The position numbers and the translations under genes are program-made. A stretch of 64,000 bases of DNA from assembly GCF_017916255.1 (NCBI RefSeq), contig NZ_CP072827.1, forward strand, positions 930,001 to 994,000. The letters are read 5' to 3'. The stretch's first letter is position 1. The number at the start of each line of letters is the position of its first letter. A model generated the notes under the pieces. It saw only the letters and a list, made by a program, of their open reading frames with translations, was not told the origin of the DNA and searched no databases. Shown here one piece after another: positions 14,188 through 22,772 of this stretch. This DNA is from Streptomyces mobaraensis NBRC 13819 = DSM 40847. Its GTDB lineage: Bacteria > Actinomycetota > Actinomycetes > Streptomycetales > Streptomycetaceae.

Positions 14188-14463
14188 TCACCCCACGACG
14201 ACGGTCCACGGCCGCACGGACCACCGCGTGACCAGCCCGTGCCGCACGTACGGGTCCCGTTCCGCGAACTCCTCGACGACCGAGGGATCGTCCACCCGCC
14301 ATATCAGCAACGCCCGGTCCACGGGCCCGTCCAGGGCCCCGGCCAGGACCAGCGCGCCCTGCTCGTGCGCCTCCCGGGCGAGCCCCAGGTGCTCCTCGCG
14401 CAGGGGCGCCCGGCGCTCGACGTAGTCGTCGACGAGCGCGTACTCCAGCACGTAGTAGGCCAT
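14188..14463 (-). CDS. YciI-family protein
   Basis: A 91-residue ferredoxin-like (dimeric alpha-beta barrel) protein. MAYYVLEYALVDDYVERRAP opens it, REEHLGLAREAHEQGAL supplies the family's conserved His and Gly region, and DRALLIWRVDD with FAERDPYVRHGLV gives the typical D-P-Y motif near the end. YciI proteins are proposed small hydrolases or lyases built on His and Asp. ATG 14463 follows GGAGGAC. It diverges from the CbiZ gene across a 188-base gap. Confidence 0.9.
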   Translation of the reverse strand: MAYYVLEYALVDDYVERRAPLREEHLGLAREAHEQGALVLAGALDGPVDRALLIWRVDDPSVVEEFAERDPYVRHGLVTRWSVRPWTVVVG

Positions 14464-14651
14464 GTCCGTCCTCCGTCGCCCGGTGCCCGCCGTCGGCCGG
14501 TCACCGCTCCTCGGTCGGTTCTCCGCCACCGCACCCTACTGCCGCCGTCCGGCCGGTGTCCGCCGCTCCTCCCCGGGGCCCGGAGGGGCACCTGACGCAC
14601 GCGTACGATCACTGGCGCCGTCCCGGCTCGACCCCGAGGAGTGACCCGCCA

Positions 14652-15380
14652 GTGGCCGCCGCCATACCTCCAGCCGCCGTCCCACCGGCCGTCGCCGCTC
14701 CCGCCACCGTCCCCCCGCCGGGCACGGGCGCCGGTCTGCTGGACGTGTGCCGTCTGACGCGTACCGAGGACGGCCGGTCACTGCACGCACTGCTGTGGCA
14801 CGCGGGTCCCGGCTGGCGGATGGTCAGCAGCGCCGTCCTCGGCGGGGGCATCGCGGAACGGGCCTGGGTCCTCAACGCCCAGGTGGCGCATGGCTACCGG
14901 CGTACGGACCCGGCCGCGCACCTGGCCGGCATCGCGCGCGCCGCCGGGGCGGACGGTGCCGGGGTCGGCCTGATGACGGCGGCCGACGTCTCCGCCTTCG
15001 GCGCGGCGCACGACGGCGGCGTGGAGGCCGTGGCGACGGCGGGGATCACCGTGCGGGGCTGGGCGGCCTCGCCGGAGGAGGGCACCGCCGGGTTCGCGGA
15101 GCCCGGCACGATCAACGTCATCGTCGCCGTCCCGGCGGCCCTGACCGACGCCGCTCTGGTCAACGCCGTTGCCACCGCCACCGAGGCGAAGGTCCAGGCG
15201 CTGCTGGACGCCGGTCACGACTGTTCCGGCACCCCGACGGACGCGGTCTGCGTGGCGGCTCGCGTCCCTCGGCCCGGCGCGGCGGCGCACGCCTTCGCCG
15301 GACCGCGTTCCCTGTGGGGCGCGCGGCTGGCGAGGGCCGTCCACCACGCCGTGCACACGGCCCTGCCCGTGACCGCCTGA
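14652..15380 (+). CDS. cbiZ: Adenosylcobinamide amidohydrolase (CbiZ)
   Basis: Corrinoid-salvage enzyme that removes the aminopropanol side chain from adenosylcobinamide to give adenosylcobyric acid. The 242 residues contain the family blocks RAWVLNAQVAHGYRRTDP, GAGVGLMTAADV, NVIVAVPAALTDAALVNA, EAKVQALLDAG and DCSGTPTDAVCVA, then FAGPRSLWGARLARAVH. The GTG start at 14652 has GAGGAG upstream; an earlier ATG at 14556 gives only Pro/Arg-rich sequence. No other cobalamin gene lies nearby, so it acts here as an isolated salvage function. Confidence 0.88.
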   Translation: MAAAIPPAAVPPAVAAPATVPPPGTGAGLLDVCRLTRTEDGRSLHALLWHAGPGWRMVSSAVLGGGIAERAWVLNAQVAHGYRRTDPAAHLAGIARAAGADGAGVGLMTAADVSAFGAAHDGGVEAVATAGITVRGWAASPEEGTAGFAEPGTINVIVAVPAALTDAALVNAVATATEAKVQALLDAGHDCSGTPTDAVCVAARVPRPGAAAHAFAGPRSLWGARLARAVHHAVHTALPVTA

Positions 15381-15406
15381 CGCGCCGACGGCTCGAAGGC
15401 CCTGGT

Positions 15407-16348
15407 CTACCGGCCGTCGGACACGTCCAGCCGGACGAAGGCCGGCATGAAGACCGTGCGCACCCACCGCCACCGCTGCGCCAGATACAGGGGCCGGGCA
15501 GCCGCGCCCGTCCCCAACGTGTACGGGCCGATGCGGCGTTCGGCCACCCGCCCGGGACAGGCCGAGCGGCGGGTGGCGTGCAGCGGAGGGAACCGGAACG
15601 TGCCGCCCCACGTGAGGAAGCGGCGGACCGGGCAGCGGACCACCCAGCCGGGAAGGGTGTCGAACAGCAGCACGCCGCGCCGGAAGCGGCCGGCGCACAG
15701 ACGGACGGGGGCGGCGGCCTCGGCCGGGGTCAGGTACATGAACAGGCCCTGGGCGGAGATCAGCACCGGGGTGTCGATGTCCGTGCCGGTGCGTTCCGCC
15801 CACCGCGGGTCGGTCGCGGAACACCCGACGGCCCGCTGCCGCCCGCCGTGCGGCAGCACCGCCCGGCGGAGGGCGAGCATGTCCGGGAGATCGACCGAGA
15901 GCCAGCGCACCGTGCCGTTGTCGACCCGCCAGAACTGGGTCTCCAGGCCCTCCCCCAGCGCGATGACGGTCTCCTCGGGATGGGCCCGCAGGAACTCCGC
16001 CGTCGCCGCGTCGTAGAGCCGGGCGCGGCGGGCCAGATACTGCTCGGGGAGCGAGCGCGGCCGGCCGAACCACGTCTCCAGGGGCCAGGCACACCGGTCG
16101 ACCAGTTCGACGGCGACGGGATCGTCGAGGAGCGGCGGCTTCCGGCGGGCGGCCGACGCCCGGTGGTGCAGCGTCCACAGCGACGTCAGGGCGACGGGCG
16201 GCAGGTCGACGGGCGGATCGACGGGCGGTGGGTGGACAGGCGGATCGGCGGGCGGTGGTGCCGGCGCACCGCGGCCCTCCGGGCGCCCGCCTGCCTCACC
16301 GGACACCCGGTCGCCGCCGGACACCCAGTCGTCCTCGGAAGTCCCCAT
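15407..16348 (-). CDS. Leucine carboxyl methyltransferase (LCMT/PPM1) family methyltransferase
   Basis: SAM-dependent O-methyltransferase, 313 residues. A Pro-rich N-terminal stretch (residues 20-50, PPVDPPVD-type repeats) precedes the catalytic fold: ALTSLWTLHHRASAARRK, then VIALGEGLETQFWRVDNG (SAM-binding Gly-rich loop), WLSVDLPDML with the acidic residue that binds SAM ribose, and VLISAQGLFMYLTPAEA, the family's E/Q-G-L-x-M-Y-L motif. Bacterial members methylate carboxylates of small metabolites or polyketides. The N-terminal extension is unusual, and internal starts cannot be excluded. It is convergent with cbiZ. Confidence 0.82.
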   Translation of the reverse strand: MGTSEDDWVSGGDRVSGEAGGRPEGRGAPAPPPADPPVHPPPVDPPVDLPPVALTSLWTLHHRASAARRKPPLLDDPVAVELVDRCAWPLETWFGRPRSLPEQYLARRARLYDAATAEFLRAHPEETVIALGEGLETQFWRVDNGTVRWLSVDLPDMLALRRAVLPHGGRQRAVGCSATDPRWAERTGTDIDTPVLISAQGLFMYLTPAEAAAPVRLCAGRFRRGVLLFDTLPGWVVRCPVRRFLTWGGTFRFPPLHATRRSACPGRVAERRIGPYTLGTGAAARPLYLAQRWRWVRTVFMPAFVRLDVSDGR

Positions 16349-16717
16349 GGGCTGCGTCTACCCGCCGGCCGTGCCGGGCAGGGCAGGCAGCGGGACCGCC
16401 ACGCCCGGGGGAGGCGGGGCACAACCGTGCGAGCCCGCGCCGAGTCCCCGGCCCGCCCCCCGGCCGGAATCCGCCGCGTAGCCGGACGGCACCGGCGGAT
16501 CCCCCGCAGTCACACACCACCGGCGGATCGGCGCGCCCAAGCGCCCAGCGGCCCGCCGGCCTCGGTGCCCGGCGCCTCCCGGCCGCTACGATGGGGCACC
16601 GCATCCAAACCATGCGTCATGACTGTCCACGGTGGCCGAGCCGGACGTACCGGCCGATCCCACCGACCGAGTCCACCGGCCGAGTTCGCCGGCCGGGGCG
16701 GAAAGGACCGAGCGCGT

Positions 16718-18142
16718 ATGACGGTCGAGCGCGACGACCGCGGCGAGAGCAGGGACCTCGAGGTCAATCCGGTCTTCAGCCGGGAGCCCGTCCGGGTGCC
16801 GCGGTACGCGATGCCGGACGGGGAGATGCATCCGGAAACCGCCTACCAGGTGGTGCACGACGAGCTGATGCTCGACGGCAACGCCCGGCAGAACCTGGCG
16901 ACGTTCGTCTCCACCTGGGCCGAACCCCAGGCCCGGCGCCTGATGGCGGAGTGCGCCGAGAAGAACATAATCGACAAGGACGAGTACCCGCAGACCGCGG
17001 AACTGGAGAACCGGTGCGTGCACATGCTCGCCGGGCTCTGGCACGCCGAGGACCCCCGCCACGCGGTCGGCTGCTCGACCACCGGGTCGAGCGAGGCCGC
17101 GATGCTCGGCGGCCTGGCGCTCAAGCGGCGCTGGCAGCACAAGCGCCGCGCCCGGAGCGAGCCCACCGACCGGCCCAACCTCGTCATGGGCGTCAACGTA
17201 CAGATCTGCTGGGAGAAGTTCGCCGACTACTTCGAGGTCGAGCCCCGCTACGTGCCCATGGAAGGCGACCGCTACCACCTGACCCCCGACACGGCGGTGG
17301 AGCTGTGCGACGAGAACACGATCGGCGTGGTCGCCGTCCTCGGCTCCACCTTCGACGGCAGCTACGAGCCCGTCGCCGGCATCGCGGCGGCGCTGGACGA
17401 CCTCCAGTCCCGGACCGGACTGGACATCCCCCTCCACGTCGACGCGGCCTCCGGCGGAATGATCGCGCCGTTCCTCGACCCCGACCTGGAGTGGGACTTC
17501 CGGCTGCCGCGGGTCGCCTCGATCAACACCTCCGGACACAAGTACGGCCTGGTCATGCCCGGGGTCGGCTGGGCGCTGTGGCGTGACCGGGACGCCCTCC
17601 CCGACGACCTGGTCTTCCACGTCAACTACCTCGGCGGGGACATGCCGACGTTCGCGCTGAACTTCTCCCGGCCGGGCGCCCAAGTCGTCGCGCAGTACTA
17701 CAACTTCCTCCGCCTCGGCTTCGACGGCTACCGGCGGGTCCAGCAGACCTGCCGCGACGTCGCCACCCGCCTGGCCGCCGAGATCGCGGAACTCGGGCCG
17801 TTCGAACTCATCACCGACGGCGGGGACATCCCCGTCTTCGCCTTCCGGGTCCGGGACGGCATCGACCACTTCGGCGTCTTCGACGTCTCCGCCGGGCTGC
17901 GCGAGCGCGGCTGGCAGGTGCCCGCCTACACCTTCCCCAAGAACCGCACGGACCTCGCCGTCCTGCGCGTCGTGGTCCGCAACGGCTTCAGCCACGACCT
18001 GGCCGACCTGCTCCTGGAGGACCTGGTCCGGGTCCTGGCCCGGCTGGACAAGCAGCACGCGCCGCAGCGCGACGCCGACGACGCCGGCGGTTTCGCCCAC
18101 GGCGCGGAGACCAAGAACCCCCGCCGCCCCGGCCGTCACTGA
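16718..18142 (+). CDS. gadB: Glutamate decarboxylase
   Basis: PLP enzyme converting L-glutamate to GABA and CO2 while consuming a proton. Its 474 residues match the GadA/GadB family throughout: MHPETAYQVVHDELMLDGN, NLATFVSTW, GCSTTGSSEAAMLGGLALK (cofactor binding), HVDAASGGMIAPF (Asp that pairs with the pyridine N) and INTSGHKYGLV with the Schiff-base Lys. The C-terminal tail is extended and basic (KNPRRPGRH). ATG 16718 follows a GGAAAGGA. The 370-base gap upstream carries no gene and separates it from the divergent methyltransferase. The next gene, a class II amidotransferase 73 bases downstream, is probably in the same operon. Confidence 0.95.
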   Translation: MTVERDDRGESRDLEVNPVFSREPVRVPRYAMPDGEMHPETAYQVVHDELMLDGNARQNLATFVSTWAEPQARRLMAECAEKNIIDKDEYPQTAELENRCVHMLAGLWHAEDPRHAVGCSTTGSSEAAMLGGLALKRRWQHKRRARSEPTDRPNLVMGVNVQICWEKFADYFEVEPRYVPMEGDRYHLTPDTAVELCDENTIGVVAVLGSTFDGSYEPVAGIAAALDDLQSRTGLDIPLHVDAASGGMIAPFLDPDLEWDFRLPRVASINTSGHKYGLVMPGVGWALWRDRDALPDDLVFHVNYLGGDMPTFALNFSRPGAQVVAQYYNFLRLGFDGYRRVQQTCRDVATRLAAEIAELGPFELITDGGDIPVFAFRVRDGIDHFGVFDVSAGLRERGWQVPAYTFPKNRTDLAVLRVVVRNGFSHDLADLLLEDLVRVLARLDKQHAPQRDADDAGGFAHGAETKNPRRPGRH

Positions 18143-18215
18143 CCACCCGTCACCACCGGACGGCCGGCTCTCGCGGGCGCGGGGGCCGGCCGCCTGGCGA
18201 CCAAGGAGAAGAACC

Positions 18216-19085
18216 ATGTGCCGCCTGTTCGGCCTCAGCAGTGCCCCGCGGCGCACCACCGCGACGTTCTGGCTGCTGGACGCCCCCGACAGCCTCAGCC
18301 GGCAGAGCCACGCGGACCCCGACGGCACCGGCCTGGGCCACTTCGCGGCGGACGGCACCCCGCACGTCGACAAGGCGCCCATCGCCGCCTACCGGGACCG
18401 CGCCTTCGCCGAGGAGGCCCGACGGGTGGAGTCGGCCACCTTCGTCGCGCACGTGCGCTACGCCTCCACCGGCAGCCTGGACACCCGCAACACCCACCCC
18501 TTCGAACAGGACGGGCGGCTGTTCGCCCACAACGGCGTCATCGAGGGCCTCGACGCGCTCGACGACCACCTGGGCGAGGACCGCTCCCTCGTCCGGGGCG
18601 ACACCGACTCCGAGCGGTTCTTCGCCCTGATCACCCGTGAGACGCGGCGGAGGGGCGGCGACGTCGCCGCCGGCGTCGAGCACGCCGCCCGGTGGATCGC
18701 CGGGCACCTGCCCGTCTACGCCCTCAACCTCGTCCTCGTCACGTCCGGGCACCTCTGGGCGCTGCGCTACCCGGACACCCACGAGCTGTATGTCCTGGAG
18801 CGCCGGGCGGGCGGCCCGCACGGCGGGCGGCACCTCGACCACAGCGGCAGCCGGGGGCGCATGCGCGTCCACTCCGCGCACCTGGCCGACCACCCGGCCG
18901 TCGTCGTCGCCAGCGAACGCATGGACGACAACCCCCATTGGCGCCTGATGGAACCGGGCGAACTCCTCCACGTCGCCCCCGGCCCCCACACCACCCGCCG
19001 CGTGGTCCTTCCGGAGGCGCCGGCCCACCGCCTGAGCCTCGACGACCTGAACCCGGACGCCGCCGCCTCCCAGAAGGCCGCCTAG
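18216..19085 (+). CDS. Class II glutamine amidotransferase (YafJ/EgtC type)
   Basis: N-terminal-nucleophile amidotransferase of 289 residues. After Met removal Cys2 (MCRLFGLSS) is the nucleophile. VAHVRYASTGSLDTRNTHPF, LFAHNGVIEG and GDTDSERFFALI are the conserved glutaminase blocks, including the Asn-Gly oxyanion residues. No synthase domain is attached, so it either acts as a glutaminase or partners another protein. An AAGGAGAAG precedes ATG 18216. It follows gadB, so released glutamate could feed the decarboxylase, as glutaminases do in acid resistance of other bacteria. That coupling is inference. Confidence 0.9.
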   Translation: MCRLFGLSSAPRRTTATFWLLDAPDSLSRQSHADPDGTGLGHFAADGTPHVDKAPIAAYRDRAFAEEARRVESATFVAHVRYASTGSLDTRNTHPFEQDGRLFAHNGVIEGLDALDDHLGEDRSLVRGDTDSERFFALITRETRRRGGDVAAGVEHAARWIAGHLPVYALNLVLVTSGHLWALRYPDTHELYVLERRAGGPHGGRHLDHSGSRGRMRVHSAHLADHPAVVVASERMDDNPHWRLMEPGELLHVAPGPHTTRRVVLPEAPAHRLSLDDLNPDAAASQKAA

Positions 19086-19117
19086 CGCGGGGCCGGGACA
19101 CGCGGGCGGGTGCGGAC

Positions 19118-19159
19118 GAGCCCCGGCGGCACGACCGCGCCCGCCGCCGGGACGGGCTC
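19118..19159. terminator. Hairpin between convergent genes
   Basis: GAGCCCCGGCGGC (19118-19130) pairs with 19143-19159 with a small bulge around a 12-base loop. It lies between the amidotransferase stop (19085) and the esterase stop (19165) and could serve both directions. Confidence 0.5.
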
Positions 19160-19164
19160 CGCCG

Positions 19165-20127
19165 TCAGCCCGCCAGGGCCGCCCCGAGGAACGCGAGGAT
19201 CTCCGCCCGGGCGGCCCCGGCCTGTGGCTCCACGCCGGGCAGGGTGAGGAACGCGTGCCGCGCTCCCGGGTATTCGGTGAGCCGCACGGGGGTCCCCGCC
19301 GCGCGCAGCCGCTCGGCGTAGCGGCGGCCGTGGTCGGCGAGCGCGTCCCGGGTGGGGACCACCACGAGCGCCGGGGCGAGTCCGCCCAGGTCGTCCGCGT
19401 ACAGCGGCGAGAGGGCGCGGGCGTCGGCCCCCGGAGGGACGGCGAGCCGCCGGATGAGTCGCAGTTGCGGCAGGGCGCGGGTCGGGGTGTGGGCGTACTC
19501 GGTGATCGACGGGTGGTCGAACATCGTCCCGGTCACGTCGGCGACGGGGTTCACCAGTACCTGGGCCTTGAGTTCCAGGCCGGCGTCCCTGGCCCGGACG
19601 GCCGTCAGCGCGCTGATCAGCGCGCCGCAGCTCTCGCCGAAGACGGCCGCGCGCGCCGGGTCGGCGCCCCACCGCGCCGCGTGCCGCACCACGTGCCGGA
19701 GCACGTCCCAGCCGTCGTCGACGGCGTGTGCGAGGGGGCTGCCGGGGGCGAGGAGGCGGTGTTCCACCGAGACGACGAGGGCGGGCAGTTCGGCGGCCAG
19801 GCGGCTGTTGGTCCAGTCGCACTGCGCCGCCGTGCCCACGAAGCCGCCTCCGTGGACGTGGACGACGAGGGGCAGGCCGGTCCGGGCCGCGGCCCCGCCG
19901 CCGCCCGTCGGGGCCGGCCGGTGGACCCGGACCGGCAGGTCGCGGCCGGGCAGCGCGATCTCCTGCCAGGTGACGGCGGCGCGGGCGTCCGGTTCGCCGA
20001 GGAGCGCCCGCGCCGCGTCGGAGGCCCGGTAGCGGTTCTCCGCGTCGCGGTAGGCGTGCAGTTCGTCGGTCGTGATCGCCGAGAAGTCCGGCTCCGGCGG
20101 GCGGGTCGCGACGGTGCTCTGATGCAT
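19165..20127 (-). CDS. Alpha/beta-hydrolase, HSL-type esterase
   Basis: Carboxylesterase of the hormone-sensitive-lipase family, 320 residues. HVHGGGFVG near residue 98 forms the oxyanion hole, VFGESCGAL (GxSxG) near 170 carries the nucleophile Ser, VPTRDALADHG the Asp and YPGARHAFL the His. No signal peptide, so it is cytoplasmic. ATG 20127 follows AGGGGGAG three bases upstream; the upstream ATG at 20157 lacks one. It diverges from a TetR gene, and the operator between them overlaps its promoter (TTGCCG, 16 bases, CATAAT), suggesting substrate-induced expression. Confidence 0.88.
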   Translation of the reverse strand: MHQSTVATRPPEPDFSAITTDELHAYRDAENRYRASDAARALLGEPDARAAVTWQEIALPGRDLPVRVHRPAPTGGGGAAARTGLPLVVHVHGGGFVGTAAQCDWTNSRLAAELPALVVSVEHRLLAPGSPLAHAVDDGWDVLRHVVRHAARWGADPARAAVFGESCGALISALTAVRARDAGLELKAQVLVNPVADVTGTMFDHPSITEYAHTPTRALPQLRLIRRLAVPPGADARALSPLYADDLGGLAPALVVVPTRDALADHGRRYAERLRAAGTPVRLTEYPGARHAFLTLPGVEPQAGAARAEILAFLGAALAG

Positions 20128-20160
20128 GTACTCCCCCTGTGTCTGCGGTTGCCGCAATTA

Positions 20161-20177
20161 TGCACGCGGTGCGTGCA
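20161..20177. promoter_or_regulatory. Palindromic TetR-type operator
   Basis: TGCACGCGGTGCGTGCA is a perfect inverted repeat with 7-bp arms and a 3-base centre. It lies midway between the divergent esterase (20127) and tetR (20223), within the putative esterase promoter. Confidence 0.65.
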
Positions 20178-20222
20178 ACGGCAAGTGCATGGGTTAGGGT
20201 GAGTCCGGACGAGAGGGGCGTG

Positions 20223-20876
20223 ATGACGGGCCGCAGGCGCTGGTCGACCGAGGAGATCCTGGACACGGCGGCGAGGCTGCTGCGCACCGGCGACGCGGAG
20301 TCGTTCAGCGTGCGCCGGCTGGCCGCCGCGCTCGAGACCGATTCCTCCAGTCTCTACCGGCACTTCCGCAACAAGACCGAGCTGCTGCGGGCGGTCGCCG
20401 ACCGGATCCTGCTGACGGCCATGGACGGCTACCGCCCCGAGGGCGACTGGAAGCAGCGCATCACCGCCCTGGCCCTGCGCCTGCGCGAGGCGTTCGGCGA
20501 GCAGATCCAGATCGCCGCGGTGTGGGGACGCCACGGCTCCGGCGGCGCCGGGTCCCGGCTGGTCATGGAGGAGCTGCTGCAGGCCCTGCGCGCGTCCGGC
20601 CTGCCCGACGAGGAGATCCCGGCGCGCTACCACCGGATCGTGATCCTCCTCTCCGCGCTGATCACCTCCGAGGCGGGCATCGGCTCCGTCTCCGCCAAGG
20701 AGCACGAGGAGGGCATGGAGCAGTTCCGCGTCGCGGTGCTCGGCGCCGACCCCGAACGCTTCCCCGCCCTGGCCCACTTCGCCCGCGACATCCGTCCCCT
20801 GGGAGCGGACCGCCGCGCCGCGTTCGAGGAACTCCTCGCCGCCCACCTCGACGGGATCGAGGCCCGGCTCCCCTGA
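20223..20876 (+). CDS. TetR-family transcriptional regulator
   Basis: A 217-residue repressor. The DNA-binding domain occupies residues 1-55: RRRWSTEEILDTAARLL, FSVRRLAAALETDSSSLYRH and FRNKTELLRAV. The recognition helix (DSSSLYRHF) is typical, and the TetR_C-like ligand domain follows. ATG 20223 is chosen because GAGAGGGG lies just upstream; GTG 20220 is an alternative. The gene is divergent from the esterase with the perfect palindrome 20161-20177 between them, so autoregulation and control of the esterase are likely. The ligand is unknown. Confidence 0.9.
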   Translation: MTGRRRWSTEEILDTAARLLRTGDAESFSVRRLAAALETDSSSLYRHFRNKTELLRAVADRILLTAMDGYRPEGDWKQRITALALRLREAFGEQIQIAAVWGRHGSGGAGSRLVMEELLQALRASGLPDEEIPARYHRIVILLSALITSEAGIGSVSAKEHEEGMEQFRVAVLGADPERFPALAHFARDIRPLGADRRAAFEELLAAHLDGIEARLP

Positions 20877-20902
20877 CGCCCCGGACCGGTGCCGCACCCC
20901 CC

Positions 20903-21952
20903 TCAACTGCCGGTGGCCTCCCGCCACTCCGCGACGTAGGAGGCGAGGTTCCTGTCGATGTCGGCCCAGTCGGGGCGGAAGACCTCCACGCCCTTCATGA
21001 CACGGGCGAGGGCGGCGGCGTTCGCGTCGGTCGCCTTGACGTCCGTACGGGCGGCGAAGCCGCCGCCGACGGCCGAGACGTCGCGCTGCACCCGCTCGCT
21101 GAGCAGGTGGTCCAGGAACTTCTTGGCGTTCTCGGTGTGCGGGGCGTTCCGCACCAGCCCGGCCGCGTACGGGAGGGCGAAGGTGGTGGGCTTTCCGTTG
21201 TCGCCGGCGGGGAAGAAGATGCCCTGGTTCGGCATGGTCCTCATGTTGGCGAAGTTCATCTGGACGTCCCCGTTGGCGACGAGGAGTTCGCCCTTGTCGA
21301 CCTTCGGGGCGAGCTGCCCGGTGGACTTGGAGGGGCCGACGTTGTTCTTCTGCAGCTCCTTGAGGTAGGCCATGGCGGGCCGCCGGCCGCCGAGGTCGTG
21401 CACGGCCTTGATGAGGACGGCGGTGCCGTCGCCCGCGACCCCGGGGGTGGAGTACTGGAGCTTGCCCTTGAACCTGCCGTCCAGCAGGTCCCGCCAGGTC
21501 TTCGGCGGGCCGTCCTTCAGCTCCTCGGAGTTGTGGATGAAGCAGAAGTAGTTCTTGACGACCGCCGTCCACGCGCCGGCCGGGTCCTTGTCGCCGTCCG
21601 CGACCTTGTCCGAACCCGCGGGCCGGTAGGCGGCCAACAGGCCCTTGCCGTCGGCTTGCTGGACGAAGGGCGGCAGGGTGACGACGACGTCGGCCTTGGT
21701 GTTGGACTTCTCCCGGGCCAGCCGCTGCACGATCTCGCCGGAGCCGCCCTCGACGTAGCGGACCCTGATGCCGGTCTTCTCCGTGAAGTCCTTGAAGACC
21801 TTGTCGTAGAAGCCGGAGCCGTCCTCGGCCTTGAGGCCGTCGGCGCTGTAGACGGTGATCTCCTTCGCGCCGGCGTCGGCCGTGCCGCCGCAGGCGGTGA
21901 GCGGGAGGAGGAGCAGGGGGACGAGCGGGAGCAGCGTACGGGGGCGGGGCAC
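20903..21952 (-). CDS. Phosphonate-type ABC transporter substrate-binding lipoprotein (2-aminoethylphosphonate, PhnS-like)
   Basis: Extracellular solute-binding lipoprotein of 349 residues. The signal ends in LPLTACGG (lipobox Cys near 21). The body is of the thiamine/iron/AEP binding class: KEITVYSADGLKAEDGSGFY, GSGEIVQRLAREK and GIFFPAGDNGKPTTFALPY. The downstream-first order on the minus strand places it last in a run of overlapping genes (regulator, oxidase, hydrolase, ATPase, two permeases, binding protein). GTG 21952 has AAGGAG eight bases upstream. The AEP assignment comes from the hydrolase and oxidase neighbours; sequence alone would also allow iron or another organic anion. Confidence 0.85.
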   Translation of the reverse strand: MPRPRTLLPLVPLLLLPLTACGGTADAGAKEITVYSADGLKAEDGSGFYDKVFKDFTEKTGIRVRYVEGGSGEIVQRLAREKSNTKADVVVTLPPFVQQADGKGLLAAYRPAGSDKVADGDKDPAGAWTAVVKNYFCFIHNSEELKDGPPKTWRDLLDGRFKGKLQYSTPGVAGDGTAVLIKAVHDLGGRRPAMAYLKELQKNNVGPSKSTGQLAPKVDKGELLVANGDVQMNFANMRTMPNQGIFFPAGDNGKPTTFALPYAAGLVRNAPHTENAKKFLDHLLSERVQRDVSAVGGGFAARTDVKATDANAAALARVMKGVEVFRPDWADIDRNLASYVAEWREATGS

Positions 21953-21980
21953 GGGCGGAACTCCTTCGGGAAGGGGGGAG

Positions 21981-22772
21981 TCAGCGGTAGGAGGCTCGGG
22001 TGCGGACGCGGGAGACCGCGAGGAGCACGAGGAGCGTGGTGCCGATGAGGACGACGGCGAGCGCGGCACCGGGGAAGAGCGCGCCGCGGTCGGTGGCGGC
22101 GAAGACCCTGACCGGCAGCGGCAGCCAGTCGGGCGGGTAGAGCATCATCGTGGCGCTGAGTTCGCCCATCGACAGGGCGAAGCAGAGGCCCGCGGCGGCG
22201 GAGAGGGACGGCAGGAGGAGCGGCAGCCTCACTCGCAGCAGGACGCGCAGGGGGCCGGCGCCGAGGCTCGCGGCGGCCTGCTCGTAGGCGGGGTCGAGCC
22301 GGTCGAGGGCCGCCGCCACGGACTGCTGGGCGAAGGCCGTGACCAGGATCGTATGGGCCAGCACGACGATCGCGGGCGTCCCGTTGAGCAGGAACGGCGG
22401 TGTGGAGAAGGCGACGAGCAGCGCCAGCCCGACGACCACGGACGGTACGGCCACCGGCAGCATGAAGAGCAGGCCGATCACGCGGCGGGCGCGCGGGCCC
22501 CGGGCGGCGAGGGCCGCCCAGGTGCCGGTGGCGAGGGCGAGCGCCGAGGCCCCGAGCGCGGTGAGCAGGCTGGTGGTGAGGGCGTCGAGCGCCTCTCCGT
22601 GCGCGACCGCCCGGTAGTGGTCGAGCGTCGCTCCGGAGGGGAGCGCGCCGCTCCATCGGGTGGCCAGGGAAGCGGCCACGACGACGAGGAACGGCAGCGC
22701 GAAGACGGGGAGGAACAGGGCGAGGAAGACGGCCTGGACCACCAGACGGGCGCGGCGGCTATGCACGAGCAC
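21981..22772 (-). CDS. ABC transporter permease, AEP-type
   Basis: Inner-membrane permease of 263 residues with about six hydrophobic segments and the EAA-like loop EQAAASLGAGPLRVLLRVRLP near residue 175, which contacts the ATPase. GTG 22772 overlaps the previous permease by 14 bases and follows GGAGGGA. It pairs with the permease at 22759-23652 to form the heterodimeric pore of the predicted aminophosphonate importer. Confidence 0.88.
   Translation of the reverse strand: MLVHSRRARLVVQAVFLALFLPVFALPFLVVVAASLATRWSGALPSGATLDHYRAVAHGEALDALTTSLLTALGASALALATGTWAALAARGPRARRVIGLLFMLPVAVPSVVVGLALLVAFSTPPFLLNGTPAIVVLAHTILVTAFAQQSVAAALDRLDPAYEQAAASLGAGPLRVLLRVRLPLLLPSLSAAAGLCFALSMGELSATMMLYPPDWLPLPVRVFAATDRGALFPGAALAVVLIGTTLLVLLAVSRVRTRASYR

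Noticed and set aside
20195..20205. TTAGGGTGAG resembling half an iron box before tetR
   Set aside because: Only one half-site; the bases fit a -10 region (TAGGGT) and the clear operator is the 20161 palindrome.
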